Positions 5,257-11,101 of a stretch of 11,101 nucleotides of DNA are shown piece by piece. Both the position numbers and the translations under genes were made by a program. The notes beneath the pieces are model-generated. The model was not told the origin of the DNA. It saw nothing but the letters and a program-made list of their open reading frames with translations, and searched no databases. Each line of letters opens with the position of its first letter. Position 1 is the first letter of the stretch. Location of the stretch: assembly GCA_028691095.1 (NCBI GenBank), contig JAQUZZ010000020.1, positions 1 to 11,101 of the forward strand. The letters run 5' to 3'. The stretch is from Alistipes sp. (lineage in GTDB: Bacteria > Bacteroidota > Bacteroidia > Bacteroidales > Rikenellaceae).

Positions 5257-7844
5257 TTCAGAAACAACGATTATGGGGAGTCATAATAGCCGCTACGCTT
5301 TGGTGTGGCGGCTTTTCCCTGTCCGGACGGCAACCTGAAACAGGTGCCCCTCACCCGGCTTCTGCGGCGGCCAAACCCGCCAAACCCGCAACACCCCCTG
5401 CTTCCACTCCCACAGCTCCACCCAGTACGCCCGCAGCCGCAACCCCTTCGGGGACACCTCCCGCTGCAACGCCCCCTGCCACCCCCTCCGGTAATGCGGA
5501 ATCCAACCCGCAAACGGCCACCGTCGATTATCGTGCCGACGTCATGACCAGTCTACGGATTGCAGACTCCACCGCACTGTGTTTGGTGGGACACGTCGTG
5601 TTCTATCACAACGGAGCCGTAATCACCTGCGACAGTGCCATCCGCTACAACGATCGAATGATGGACTGCTACCGCAATGTGGTGGTGAACAAAGACAGCA
5701 CCTTTGTCTACGGCGACAAGGCAACCTACAACGGATTGCTCAACGAGGCGCGCATCTACTCCCCGATGATTAAGATGGTCGACAAAGATGCGACCTTCTA
5801 TACCTTCAACTTCATATACAATACCTTAACCAGTATCGGGCGCTACTTTGGCGGTGGCGTGATGACCCAAAAGGAGAATCAGATGGAGTCCTACGAAGGC
5901 TACTACTACTCCAAGACCCGAGAGTTGGAGGGAATTGATCGGGTGCAAATGCGCAATCCGCAATACCGCATCAAGTCCGACTCGGTCACCTACAACATGG
6001 ATAGCGAAGTGGCCACGTTCAAAACCGTCTCCTACATCTGGAACGACAAAAATGAGTTTCTCACCGCCCAACGCGGTCGTTACGACAACAAAGAGCAGCA
6101 ATACACCTTCACCGACAACTCCTATATCCTGACGGCCGATCAGGAGGTGTGGGCCGACACAATTTTCTATCAGCAGCCCTCCCAAAATGCCATCCTACGC
6201 AACAACGTCCAGATCGTGGACAACAAACAACAGGCGATGGCCTTCGGAGACTATGCCCGCTATTGGGGCGACACCCAGCAAGCCTTGCTTACGCGGAATC
6301 CGTCGGTTCTCAGCTACGAAGAGGGCAAGGCCGAAGGGGCGGCCGACACAATGTATATGCGATCGGACACCCTCTTTATCTATACGGTCAACCGGTTCAA
6401 GAAAGATTCGGTCGATTCGATTCCTCCCACACCGGAGGTCTTAGACTCCCTGCCCCCCCAAAACCATCCGGTGGATTCACTGGCGGCAGATTCGCTTGCA
6501 GGGACGGCTGCATTACCCGCCACACGACCGGGTGTCACCCCCACCGACTCGACAGCCTCCACAGCGCATGACTCCATTGCCCCCGCAACGGAGGGCTCCA
6601 CGCCTCAAGCTCCTAAAATAGCATCAGACAGCACCGGAACCTCTCCTGCGGACTCCACGATGGCTTCGTCTCCCACCGATTCGCTCGGAGACTCACTCGC
6701 CAAAGCCCCAACAGCCAAAGATCTCAAACGGCAACAAAAGGAGTTGGTGCGACAGCAGAAAGCCGCTGAGTTGAAGGTCAAGGACGAAGCACGTGCCGCC
6801 AAAATCAAGGCCAAAGCACAAGCCCGGCGCGAGAAGGCCGCTGCCAGCGATGCCGAATTTCAGCGTCAGGAACGGGAGCGGGAGCGCAAAGAGTTAGCCC
6901 GTCGCTTCATGAAGGGTAGAGCCACTTCGGCGGACTCTGCCGCCCTGCTGCGACTCGACTCCTTGGAGCACAAGTTAAAAGACTCCGTCGAGGTCGTAGC
7001 CCACGATTCGGTCTCCGTTAAGGCCACCAAGCCTCTCTCTTCGACCCTCGACTCTACCGCCGTAGCCGCCACAGACACCCTATCTAGGGACTCTCTGGTG
7101 CGCATTGTGCGTGGCTATCGCAATGTCCGCATCTTCCGCTCCGACTTTCAAGCCGTATGCGACTCCATCGTGGGGTTCTCACTCGACTCGACCGTCCATA
7201 TGTACATTCAACCGGTTCTATGGAATGAGGTCAATCAGGTTACGGCCGAGGTCATCGACCTCTTCACACGCAATCAAACCTTAGAGAAGGCCATCTTCAA
7301 GGGCGATCCGCTCATGTGTTCCCAGATCGACACCTCCCATTTCGATCAGGTACGCGGCAAAGAGATCACGGCCTACTTCTCCCAAGGCGAAGTACAAAAG
7401 ATGGATGTGAACGGCAATGCTGAGACCTATTATTTCATGGAAGAGGGTGACAGCACCCACAAAGAGATCACGGGATTCTTGGTGGCCGAGAGTTCGAATC
7501 TAACCTTCCAGTTCACCGACAAAACGGTCTCCGACATCATCTATCGTCGGAATCCGGCTTACGTCATCTATCCGATGGATCAGATTCCGGAGACACAATC
7601 GCTGGTCATGAAGGGCGTCAGTTGGCAGATTGATCGACGTCCCAGCCGCGCTCAGGTATTCGATCGCACCATTCGCCCCTCACAACGGGAGTATTACGAA
7701 CGCCTCCCGCAATCCACCTTCCCCATCGCCCAGTCGATGACTTCGCAAAGAGAACTCCTCAAAAAGAGAGGTTGGGTGGATCGCAACGACCGCTACTTAG
7801 GGTCGATCGCCGACGATTTTGTGCGTACGCTGCTCGGGCAATAA
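5253..7844 (+). CDS. OstA-like protein (LPS-transport superfamily) with large low-complexity insertion
   Basis: An 863-residue exported protein. The GTG start is forced: the codon just before it is an in-frame TAG, and the signal-peptide core (LWGVIIAATLWCGGFSLSG) follows at once. Residues 27-90 are a Pro/Ala/Thr-rich linker. Residues about 90-385 match the OstA_2-type beta-jellyroll of Bacteroidetes OstA-like proteins, relatives of LptA and the LptD N-domain, which carry lipopolysaccharide across the periplasm (DSAIRYNDRMMDCYRNVVV, DKATYNGLLNEARIYSP, EGIDRVQMRNPQYRIKSDSV). Residues 385-615 are low-complexity: many Asp-Ser pairs, then a Lys/Arg/Glu-rich, probably coiled segment (488-548). OstA-like sequence resumes at about 616 (VRGYRNVRIFRSDFQAVCDS) and runs to the end. 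An LptD-type C-terminal barrel is not evident. It is the last gene of the surA cluster and ends before a strong hairpin. A role in LPS transport is inferred from family and context. Confidence 0.87.
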   Translation: MIQKQRLWGVIIAATLWCGGFSLSGRQPETGAPHPASAAAKPAKPATPPASTPTAPPSTPAAATPSGTPPAATPPATPSGNAESNPQTATVDYRADVMTSLRIADSTALCLVGHVVFYHNGAVITCDSAIRYNDRMMDCYRNVVVNKDSTFVYGDKATYNGLLNEARIYSPMIKMVDKDATFYTFNFIYNTLTSIGRYFGGGVMTQKENQMESYEGYYYSKTRELEGIDRVQMRNPQYRIKSDSVTYNMDSEVATFKTVSYIWNDKNEFLTAQRGRYDNKEQQYTFTDNSYILTADQEVWADTIFYQQPSQNAILRNNVQIVDNKQQAMAFGDYARYWGDTQQALLTRNPSVLSYEEGKAEGAADTMYMRSDTLFIYTVNRFKKDSVDSIPPTPEVLDSLPPQNHPVDSLAADSLAGTAALPATRPGVTPTDSTASTAHDSIAPATEGSTPQAPKIASDSTGTSPADSTMASSPTDSLGDSLAKAPTAKDLKRQQKELVRQQKAAELKVKDEARAAKIKAKAQARREKAAASDAEFQRQERERERKELARRFMKGRATSADSAALLRLDSLEHKLKDSVEVVAHDSVSVKATKPLSSTLDSTAVAATDTLSRDSLVRIVRGYRNVRIFRSDFQAVCDSIVGFSLDSTVHMYIQPVLWNEVNQVTAEVIDLFTRNQTLEKAIFKGDPLMCSQIDTSHFDQVRGKEITAYFSQGEVQKMDVNGNAETYYFMEEGDSTHKEITGFLVAESSNLTFQFTDKTVSDIIYRRNPAYVIYPMDQIPETQSLVMKGVSWQIDRRPSRAQVFDRTIRPSQREYYERLPQSTFPIAQSMTSQRELLKKRGWVDRNDRYLGSIADDFVRTLLGQ

Positions 7845-7881
7845 AGATAGGAGAATTGGGGATGTTTTCGATTTTCACCTC

Positions 7882-7916
7882 ATAAATCCTCTCCGAATCA
7901 TCGGGAGAGGATTTAT
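7882..7916 (+). terminator. Terminator-like hairpin closing the surA-ostA cluster
   Basis: Arms ATAAATCCTCTCC (7882-7894) and GGAGAGGATTTAT (7904-7916) are perfectly complementary over 13 bp around a 9-base loop, 38 bases after the OstA-like stop. The following bases (CTCTTCAATCATTC) are only moderately T-rich, so efficiency is uncertain. Confidence 0.65.
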
Positions 7917-7940
7917 CTCTTCAATCATTCGACTTCGCTA

Positions 7941-8103
7941 CACGTACATATTCTTGATATTTTTAAATACAACGTGCTAAGAATTGGCCATCACCACATT
8001 GGTGATATATTCTTATTGCACCTTATAGGTGTATTTGAAAATAACGTAAGGAAGAGAATTGTGCGAACTTACGTCCAATAACAAGATAGAATAAATTCTA
8101 TCT
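7941..8103 (+). other. Array of five consecutive hairpins in AT-rich intergenic DNA
   Basis: The 315 bases between the OstA-like and hydrolase genes hold no convincing gene. Inverted repeats tile the middle: CACGT/ACGTG (7941-7976) enclosing TATTT/AAATA; TAAGAAT/ATTCTTA (7978-8015) enclosing ATCACCA-CAT-TGGTGAT (7990-8006); TGCACCT-TAT-AGGTGTA (8017-8033, one G-U); ACGTAAG/CTTACGT (8044-8074); AGATAGAAT-AA-ATTCTATCT (8084-8103). Two share the form CACCW-NNN-WGGTG. This may be a folded leader, a small RNA, or a set of operators for the hydrolase gene. No exact TAnnTTTG box was found; TGTATTTG at 8030-8037 is one base off. The rest (8104-8159) is A-rich, as is usual just before Bacteroidetes start codons. 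Confidence 0.45.
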
Positions 8104-8159
8104 AAATAACGAACCATTCGCGCGTCAAATACAAAATCCTAACCATACTACTAAACCCA

Positions 8160-9908
8160 ATGATCATGAAACCCACAACACTATTACCCATCTTATTTTC
8201 GATGATGACGATTTGCGGCTACTCCCAACTTCCGCCCTACACAGCGACAGATGGATTAGGTCGTGTACTGCCCCTTCAGGACGAAGTGGGGAGTCCGAAA
8301 GCCGATCGACATATAGCAATGTTTTATTTCTTATGGACCGGCAACGGCAATATCTCGGAGAATCAATGGGATTTGGATATTCTACATCGAGAACACCCTG
8401 AAGTCTTCGAAAACTTTAGCAGCCCATACTGGGGCGGAGGAGCCGGTGTTGCAGGTCGCTATTACTACTGGGGAGAGCCCCTTCTGGGCTACTACCACGG
8501 CGAAGATTATTGGGTTCATCTGAAGAATATACAGTTGCTGACCGATGCGGGAGTGGATATGTTGGTCATTGATGCAACCAATAACTCGTACTACCCAACC
8601 CAGTCGGAAGCCTTGATGAAAGCGATGGAGACGGTCAATAGACAAGGATTCAAAGCCCCTAAAATCGTATTCTACACCAACACGAAGTCGGGTGAAAGAA
8701 TGCAACAGATTTACAACGACCTCTATAAGGAGGAGGCAAAATATCGCCATCCAGACTGTTGGTTCTATCTGGAGGGTAAACCATTGATCATAGGGATCTC
8801 TGCCCAAGCAAAAGGAAGCGATTATGAAGATTTTTTCACCATCCGTGAATCACAGTGGCCCAACGAGACGTCCAAAACCAATGGATGGCCTTGGATCGAA
8901 TTTATACGTCCCCAAAAAGTTTATACAAACCAGAAAGGAGAGAGAGAGATCATCAATGTTTCGGTAGCACAGCATCCGAACCCCAAAGCTGGAATGGGAG
9001 GCTCTGCATTCTATGGCAACTCGGATAATTGGGGGCGTTGCTACAGAAATGGATCACACGGCAACCCCCAGCAGGAGATCAAATATGGTTATAATTTCCA
9101 AGAGCAGTGGGACTATGCACTCACACAGAATGTTCCCTTCGTATTTGTTACGGGTTGGAACGAATGGATTGCGGGAAAATGGAACAGCAGGGACGAAAAC
9201 CCAGAACACACTTGGTTCTGCGATCAGGCAAACCCCGAATACAGTCGAGATATTGAACCCACCCGAACCGCCGGGTTGGATGACCATTATTATATGCAGT
9301 TGGTCGCCAATATTCGTCGATACAAAGGAATTGCAGCGACTCCTCTTGCACCAAAAAAACAGACGATCAACAAAATGTCCGATTGGAAGAAAATTCCCGT
9401 TCTCTATACCGATTATGTTGGGGACGTCCTTCATCGCAATGCACCAGGTGCCCAAACCGAACCGAAGATAGTCTATACCAACCAGACTGGACGCAATGAT
9501 TTTGCGCAGATAAAAGTCGTACGTAATCAGAAGAACCTCTATTTCTACGTCAAAACCAACGAGGCAATTACGTCCAAAGAGGGCGACAACTGGATGGTGC
9601 TCTATCTTGACACCGATCGTAAAGGGGAGACTGGTTGGTGCGGCTATGATTATAAGATTATCTCCGGAGATAAACTTATGCGCTATACGAACAACCAATG
9701 GAAGCAGATAGGTGAGGTTTCTTGTACCGTTCAAGGAGACGAGATGAGCATTGCAATCCCACTCCAGTCATTGGAGTTACAAGGGCAGCCACTCTCTTTC
9801 CAGTTCAAATGGACCGACAATATGCAAACCGAAGATCCTTTAGATTGGTATGTCAATGGCGACGCTGCACCTGGAGGTCGATTCAGCTATCTCTATATCG
9901 AACAATAG
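8160..9908 (+). CDS. Secreted glycoside-hydrolase-like protein (GH71/GH99-like) with C-terminal carbohydrate-binding-like domain
   Basis: A 582-residue exported protein; the signal peptide probably ends at YSQ (about residues 21-23). An ATG six bases later (8166, MKPTTLL) is an equally good start. Residues about 45-385 look like the catalytic barrel of GH71/GH99/WbsX-like hydrolases: AMFYFLWTG, GYYHGEDYWVHLKNIQLL, a strand end GVDMLVIDATN (D138), and VFVTGWNEWIAGKW (E335). Many aromatic residues (SSPYWGGG, RYYYWGEP) suit sugar binding. Residues about 400-582 form a beta-rich module like CBM9/DOMON domains (VVRNQKNLYFYVKTNEAI, MVLYLDTDRKGETGW, YVNGDAAPGGRFSYLYIEQ). The substrate is unknown. 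Where GH99 enzymes have NEWxE with two catalytic Glu, this protein reads NEWIA. The gene is visibly more A+T-rich than the argF-to-ostA genes, has no SusC/SusD pair in view, and is preceded by the hairpin array; I infer acquisition or lineage-specific insertion. Family placement is from memory of motifs. Confidence 0.75.
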   Translation: MIMKPTTLLPILFSMMTICGYSQLPPYTATDGLGRVLPLQDEVGSPKADRHIAMFYFLWTGNGNISENQWDLDILHREHPEVFENFSSPYWGGGAGVAGRYYYWGEPLLGYYHGEDYWVHLKNIQLLTDAGVDMLVIDATNNSYYPTQSEALMKAMETVNRQGFKAPKIVFYTNTKSGERMQQIYNDLYKEEAKYRHPDCWFYLEGKPLIIGISAQAKGSDYEDFFTIRESQWPNETSKTNGWPWIEFIRPQKVYTNQKGEREIINVSVAQHPNPKAGMGGSAFYGNSDNWGRCYRNGSHGNPQQEIKYGYNFQEQWDYALTQNVPFVFVTGWNEWIAGKWNSRDENPEHTWFCDQANPEYSRDIEPTRTAGLDDHYYMQLVANIRRYKGIAATPLAPKKQTINKMSDWKKIPVLYTDYVGDVLHRNAPGAQTEPKIVYTNQTGRNDFAQIKVVRNQKNLYFYVKTNEAITSKEGDNWMVLYLDTDRKGETGWCGYDYKIISGDKLMRYTNNQWKQIGEVSCTVQGDEMSIAIPLQSLELQGQPLSFQFKWTDNMQTEDPLDWYVNGDAAPGGRFSYLYIEQ

Positions 9909-9988
9909 ACAAACAAAATTCTAAAAATCCGTTGCATCTCGAATGGGGAATCTTTCCGATCTCACTCCGACCCACTAAAGATAGGACA

Positions 9989-9996
9989 TATATTTG
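9989..9996 (+). promoter_or_regulatory. Isolated -7 box (TATATTTG) after the hydrolase gene
   Basis: TATATTTG matches TAnnTTTG exactly, but no -33 TTTG is visible 19-21 bases upstream. It does not precede any plus-strand gene; transcription from it (start near 10002) would run through the stem-loop at 9999-10036 to the inverted repeat at 10119-10157. A chance match is possible. Confidence 0.3.
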
Positions 9997-9998
9997 AT

Positions 9999-10036
9999 GT
10001 ACAGAACCATAGATCTTTTCTGCACAGGTTTTGTAC
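9999..10036 (+). other. Stem-loop in the hydrolase-recR gap
   Basis: GTACAGAACC (9999-10008) pairs with GGTTTTGTAC (10027-10036) over ten positions with a single G-U, around an 18-base loop. A second partner, GTACAACC (10046-10053), could pair with the same right arm (six pairs TTGTAC/GTACAA), so two alternative folds exist. It may act as the hydrolase transcript terminator or as part of a small RNA. Apart from this and the next hairpin, I see nothing in 9909-10193. Confidence 0.4.
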
Positions 10037-10118
10037 CGAAAGAGAGTACAACCGATTGTTTACGGGAGGAATCGTAACCATTCAGCCTGACAAAATGCCG
10101 AACAATCACAAAGAAATC

Positions 10119-10157
10119 GGTATAACCCTTGCCATTTTTGGGAAGCAGGGTTATACC
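10119..10157. terminator. Perfect 11-bp inverted repeat between convergent genes, probable bidirectional terminator
   Basis: GGTATAACCCT (10119-10129) and AGGGTTATACC (10147-10157) are exact reverse complements around a 17-base spacer that can pair further (CCA-TTTT-TGG). It lies between the plus-strand hydrolase gene and the minus-strand recR, 36 bases past the recR stop, as expected for a shared terminator. On the minus strand the hairpin is followed by GATTTCTTTG; there is no strong U-tract on either side. Confidence 0.6.
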
Positions 10158-10193
10158 AATGTATTGTGTTGCCCCTTAAAACGGTTGCCGCTC

Positions 10194-10790
10194 CTATTCG
10201 ATACGCTGACGGTTATGGATGGCGTGGGCGATGGTCAACTCATCGGCATACTCCAGCTCGTCGCCGAAGCCGATGCCACGCGCAATGGAGCTCAGGCGGA
10301 CGCCGCTGCACTCCTGAAGTCGACGGGTAAGATAGAACGAGGTTGTCTCCCCCTCCACCGTCGTACTCAACGCCAGTATCACCTCTTTCACCTCTCCCTG
10401 CGCCATGCGATCGAGCAGCAGGTCGACCTTCAGATCCGAAGGGCCAATGCCTTGCATCGGTGAAATCACTCCGCCCAGCACATGATACAAGCCGTTATAT
10501 TGGTGGGTATTCTCTATTGAAAGAACATCTTTCACCTGCTCGACCACACACACGGTGGTGCGATCACGCGAGGGGTCGGCACAGATTTCACACACCTCCC
10601 CGTCGGAGAGGTTATTGCAACAACGACAGTAGTGAATCTCGGTGCGAAAACGTGCAATGGATTGCGCCATCAAGGCCACATCCTGCACCTCCATGCGCAA
10701 CAGGTGCATCGCCAGACGCATCGCAGTGCGGTGTCCGATGCCCGGAAGACGCGAGAACTCACTCACTACCTCATCTAACAATTTAGCCAT
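10194..10790 (-). CDS. recR: Recombination mediator protein RecR
   Basis: RecR works with RecF/RecO to load RecA on gapped or single-stranded DNA during recombinational repair in the cytoplasm. The 198-residue product has the family's normal length and all parts in order: an N-terminal helix-hairpin-helix (FSRLPGIGHRTAMRLAMHLL, 12-31), a four-Cys zinc finger (C55, C58, C67, C70 in CRCC and CEIC), a Toprim domain from about 79 (VCVVEQVKDVLSIENTHQYNGLYHVLGG), and the C-terminal SSIARGIGFGDELEYADELT block. The first Met at 10790 fits other RecR proteins (MAKLLDEVV for the usual start). It runs against the hydrolase gene, and no promoter box was found directly upstream, so it may be read from the SH3-domain gene side. 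Overlapping plus-strand frames here are shadows. Confidence 0.96.
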   Translation of the reverse strand: MAKLLDEVVSEFSRLPGIGHRTAMRLAMHLLRMEVQDVALMAQSIARFRTEIHYCRCCNNLSDGEVCEICADPSRDRTTVCVVEQVKDVLSIENTHQYNGLYHVLGGVISPMQGIGPSDLKVDLLLDRMAQGEVKEVILALSTTVEGETTSFYLTRRLQECSGVRLSSIARGIGFGDELEYADELTIAHAIHNRQRIE

Positions 10791-10963
10791 AATTCAAGTT
10801 TCAGCGTGTCCGCCCCTCACGCATCCTCGTCCAACGATAGGATACGGCTTATGCGGATCACGCTCATTAATCTCCCTCCACAAGAGGGGGTGCTTCGTAA
10901 CACGGAAGAGCGATTGAATATGCGATGCGGTCAGGATGCTTGCGTGCAGGCTGTCGAAGGTGT
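10791..10963. other. Intergenic region between recR and the SH3-domain gene
   Basis: No convincing gene is seen. The only structure noted is a short hairpin CCCTC-CACAA-GAGGG (10874-10888). A minus-strand frame crossing this region (11000 to 10794) overlaps the SH3-coding end in another frame and looks non-coding. No TAnnTTTG box was found on the minus strand ahead of recR. Confidence 0.4.
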
Positions 10964-11101
10964 TTAGTCTACCCGCTCCATGACGTCGCTCTTGAGCCAT
11001 CCTTTGTTGCCGTCGGCAATGCGGATCTCACTCCAATCGCCCAAGGTGCTGCACACCTCAACCTCCGTGCCTTCGTGCAAAACAAAGATCTCCTTACTAC
11101 C
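10964..11101 (-). CDS. C-terminal end of a bacterial SH3-domain protein (BatE-like candidate)
   Basis: The last 45 codons plus stop (TAA at 10966 to 10964) of a minus-strand gene whose start lies beyond the right edge. The residues read EIFVLHEGTEVEVCSTLGDW, then SEIRIADGNKGWLKSDVMERVD. This is the typical end of a bacterial SH3 (SH3b) domain: VLHEGT, then GDW with IRIADGNKGWL. In Bacteroidetes such an ending is found on BatE-type TPR-plus-SH3 proteins of the aerotolerance (bat) cluster, but also on other envelope proteins, so BatE is only a suggestion. It is too short for the open-frame length cut-off but is in phase to the very edge. It is co-directional with recR, 173 bases away. Confidence 0.75.
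   Translation of the reverse strand, partial: GSKEIFVLHEGTEVEVCSTLGDWSEIRIADGNKGWLKSDVMERVD

Noticed and set aside
5224..5260. Frameshift joining ATG 5224 to the OstA-like frame
   Set aside because: The GTG at 5253 already gives a complete signal peptide, so no frameshift is needed; kept only as a possible sequencing-error check.
5340..5520. Pro/Ala/Thr codon repeats read as a DNA tandem repeat
   Set aside because: There is no fixed repeat unit; it is a low-complexity linker within the OstA-like protein.
7954..7984. TTGATA-N18-TAAGAAT as an Escherichia coli sigma-70 promoter for the hydrolase gene
   Set aside because: Bacteroidetes use a different consensus and such matches are common in AT-rich DNA; the bases also lie inside hairpin arms.
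10056..10463. Plus-strand open frame of 135 codons
   Set aside because: Most of it is antisense to recR, and its translation shows no familiar features.
10794..11000. Minus-strand open frame of 68 codons between the SH3-domain gene and recR
   Set aside because: It overlaps the SH3 coding end in another frame and has no recognisable motif or promoter.
1..11101. CRISPR arrays, transposases, integrases, tRNA or rRNA genes
   Set aside because: None were seen on either strand; the inverted repeats found are single hairpins without an associated mobile gene.

Overview
This window looks like chromosomal DNA from a member of the Bacteroidetes, most likely order Bacteroidales. The evidence is: upstream elements of the Bacteroidetes sigma type (TTTG / TAnnTTTG), including one exact TTTG-N19-TAACTTTG pair; few Shine-Dalgarno sequences; signal peptides ending in a Q-type site (SAQ, YSQ); and a lipoprotein / SurA-like / OstA-like gene order that I recall as typical of this order. 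I cannot name the genus.

Layout. (1) 1-405, minus: N-terminal part of a DUF2461 protein, running off the left edge. (2) 406-675: a divergent regulatory region with one promoter each way and a strongly folded leader in front of argF. (3) 676-2612, plus: a classical ornithine carbamoyltransferase (argF), then a CPBP-family membrane protease. (4) 2697-7844, plus: an envelope-biogenesis cluster made of a SurA-related lipoprotein, a SurA-type periplasmic chaperone/isomerase with two parvulin-like domains, and an OstA-like protein of the LPS-transport superfamily. The OstA-like gene starts with GTG behind a repeat-bearing leader, and its protein carries a large Asp-Ser-rich insertion. A 13-bp terminator-like hairpin closes the cluster. 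(5) 7917-8159: an AT-rich region without a gene, in which five inverted-repeat hairpins lie almost end to end. (6) 8160-9908, plus: a secreted glycoside-hydrolase-like protein (GH71/GH99-like barrel plus a C-terminal carbohydrate-binding-like beta domain). Its DNA is visibly richer in A+T than the genes to its left. (7) 9909-10193: a convergent intergenic region with an isolated promoter box, a stem-loop, and an 11-bp perfect inverted repeat that probably terminates transcription. (8) 10194-10790, minus: recR. (9) 10964-11101, minus: the C-terminus of a protein ending in a bacterial SH3 domain.

Working together: the lipoprotein, SurA and OstA-like genes plausibly form one operon devoted to folding and assembly of outer-membrane components. 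RecR is a recombinational-repair housekeeping gene. The glycoside-hydrolase-like gene looks like accessory polysaccharide-degrading capacity inserted between housekeeping genes. I see no CRISPR array, transposase, tRNA, rRNA or phage gene. The coding content is mostly ordinary. The less ordinary signals are in the non-coding DNA (the argF leader, the ostA leader, the hairpin array at 7941-8103 and the possible small RNA locus at 9989-10157) and in two divergent proteins (the OstA-like insertion and the hydrolase active-site region).
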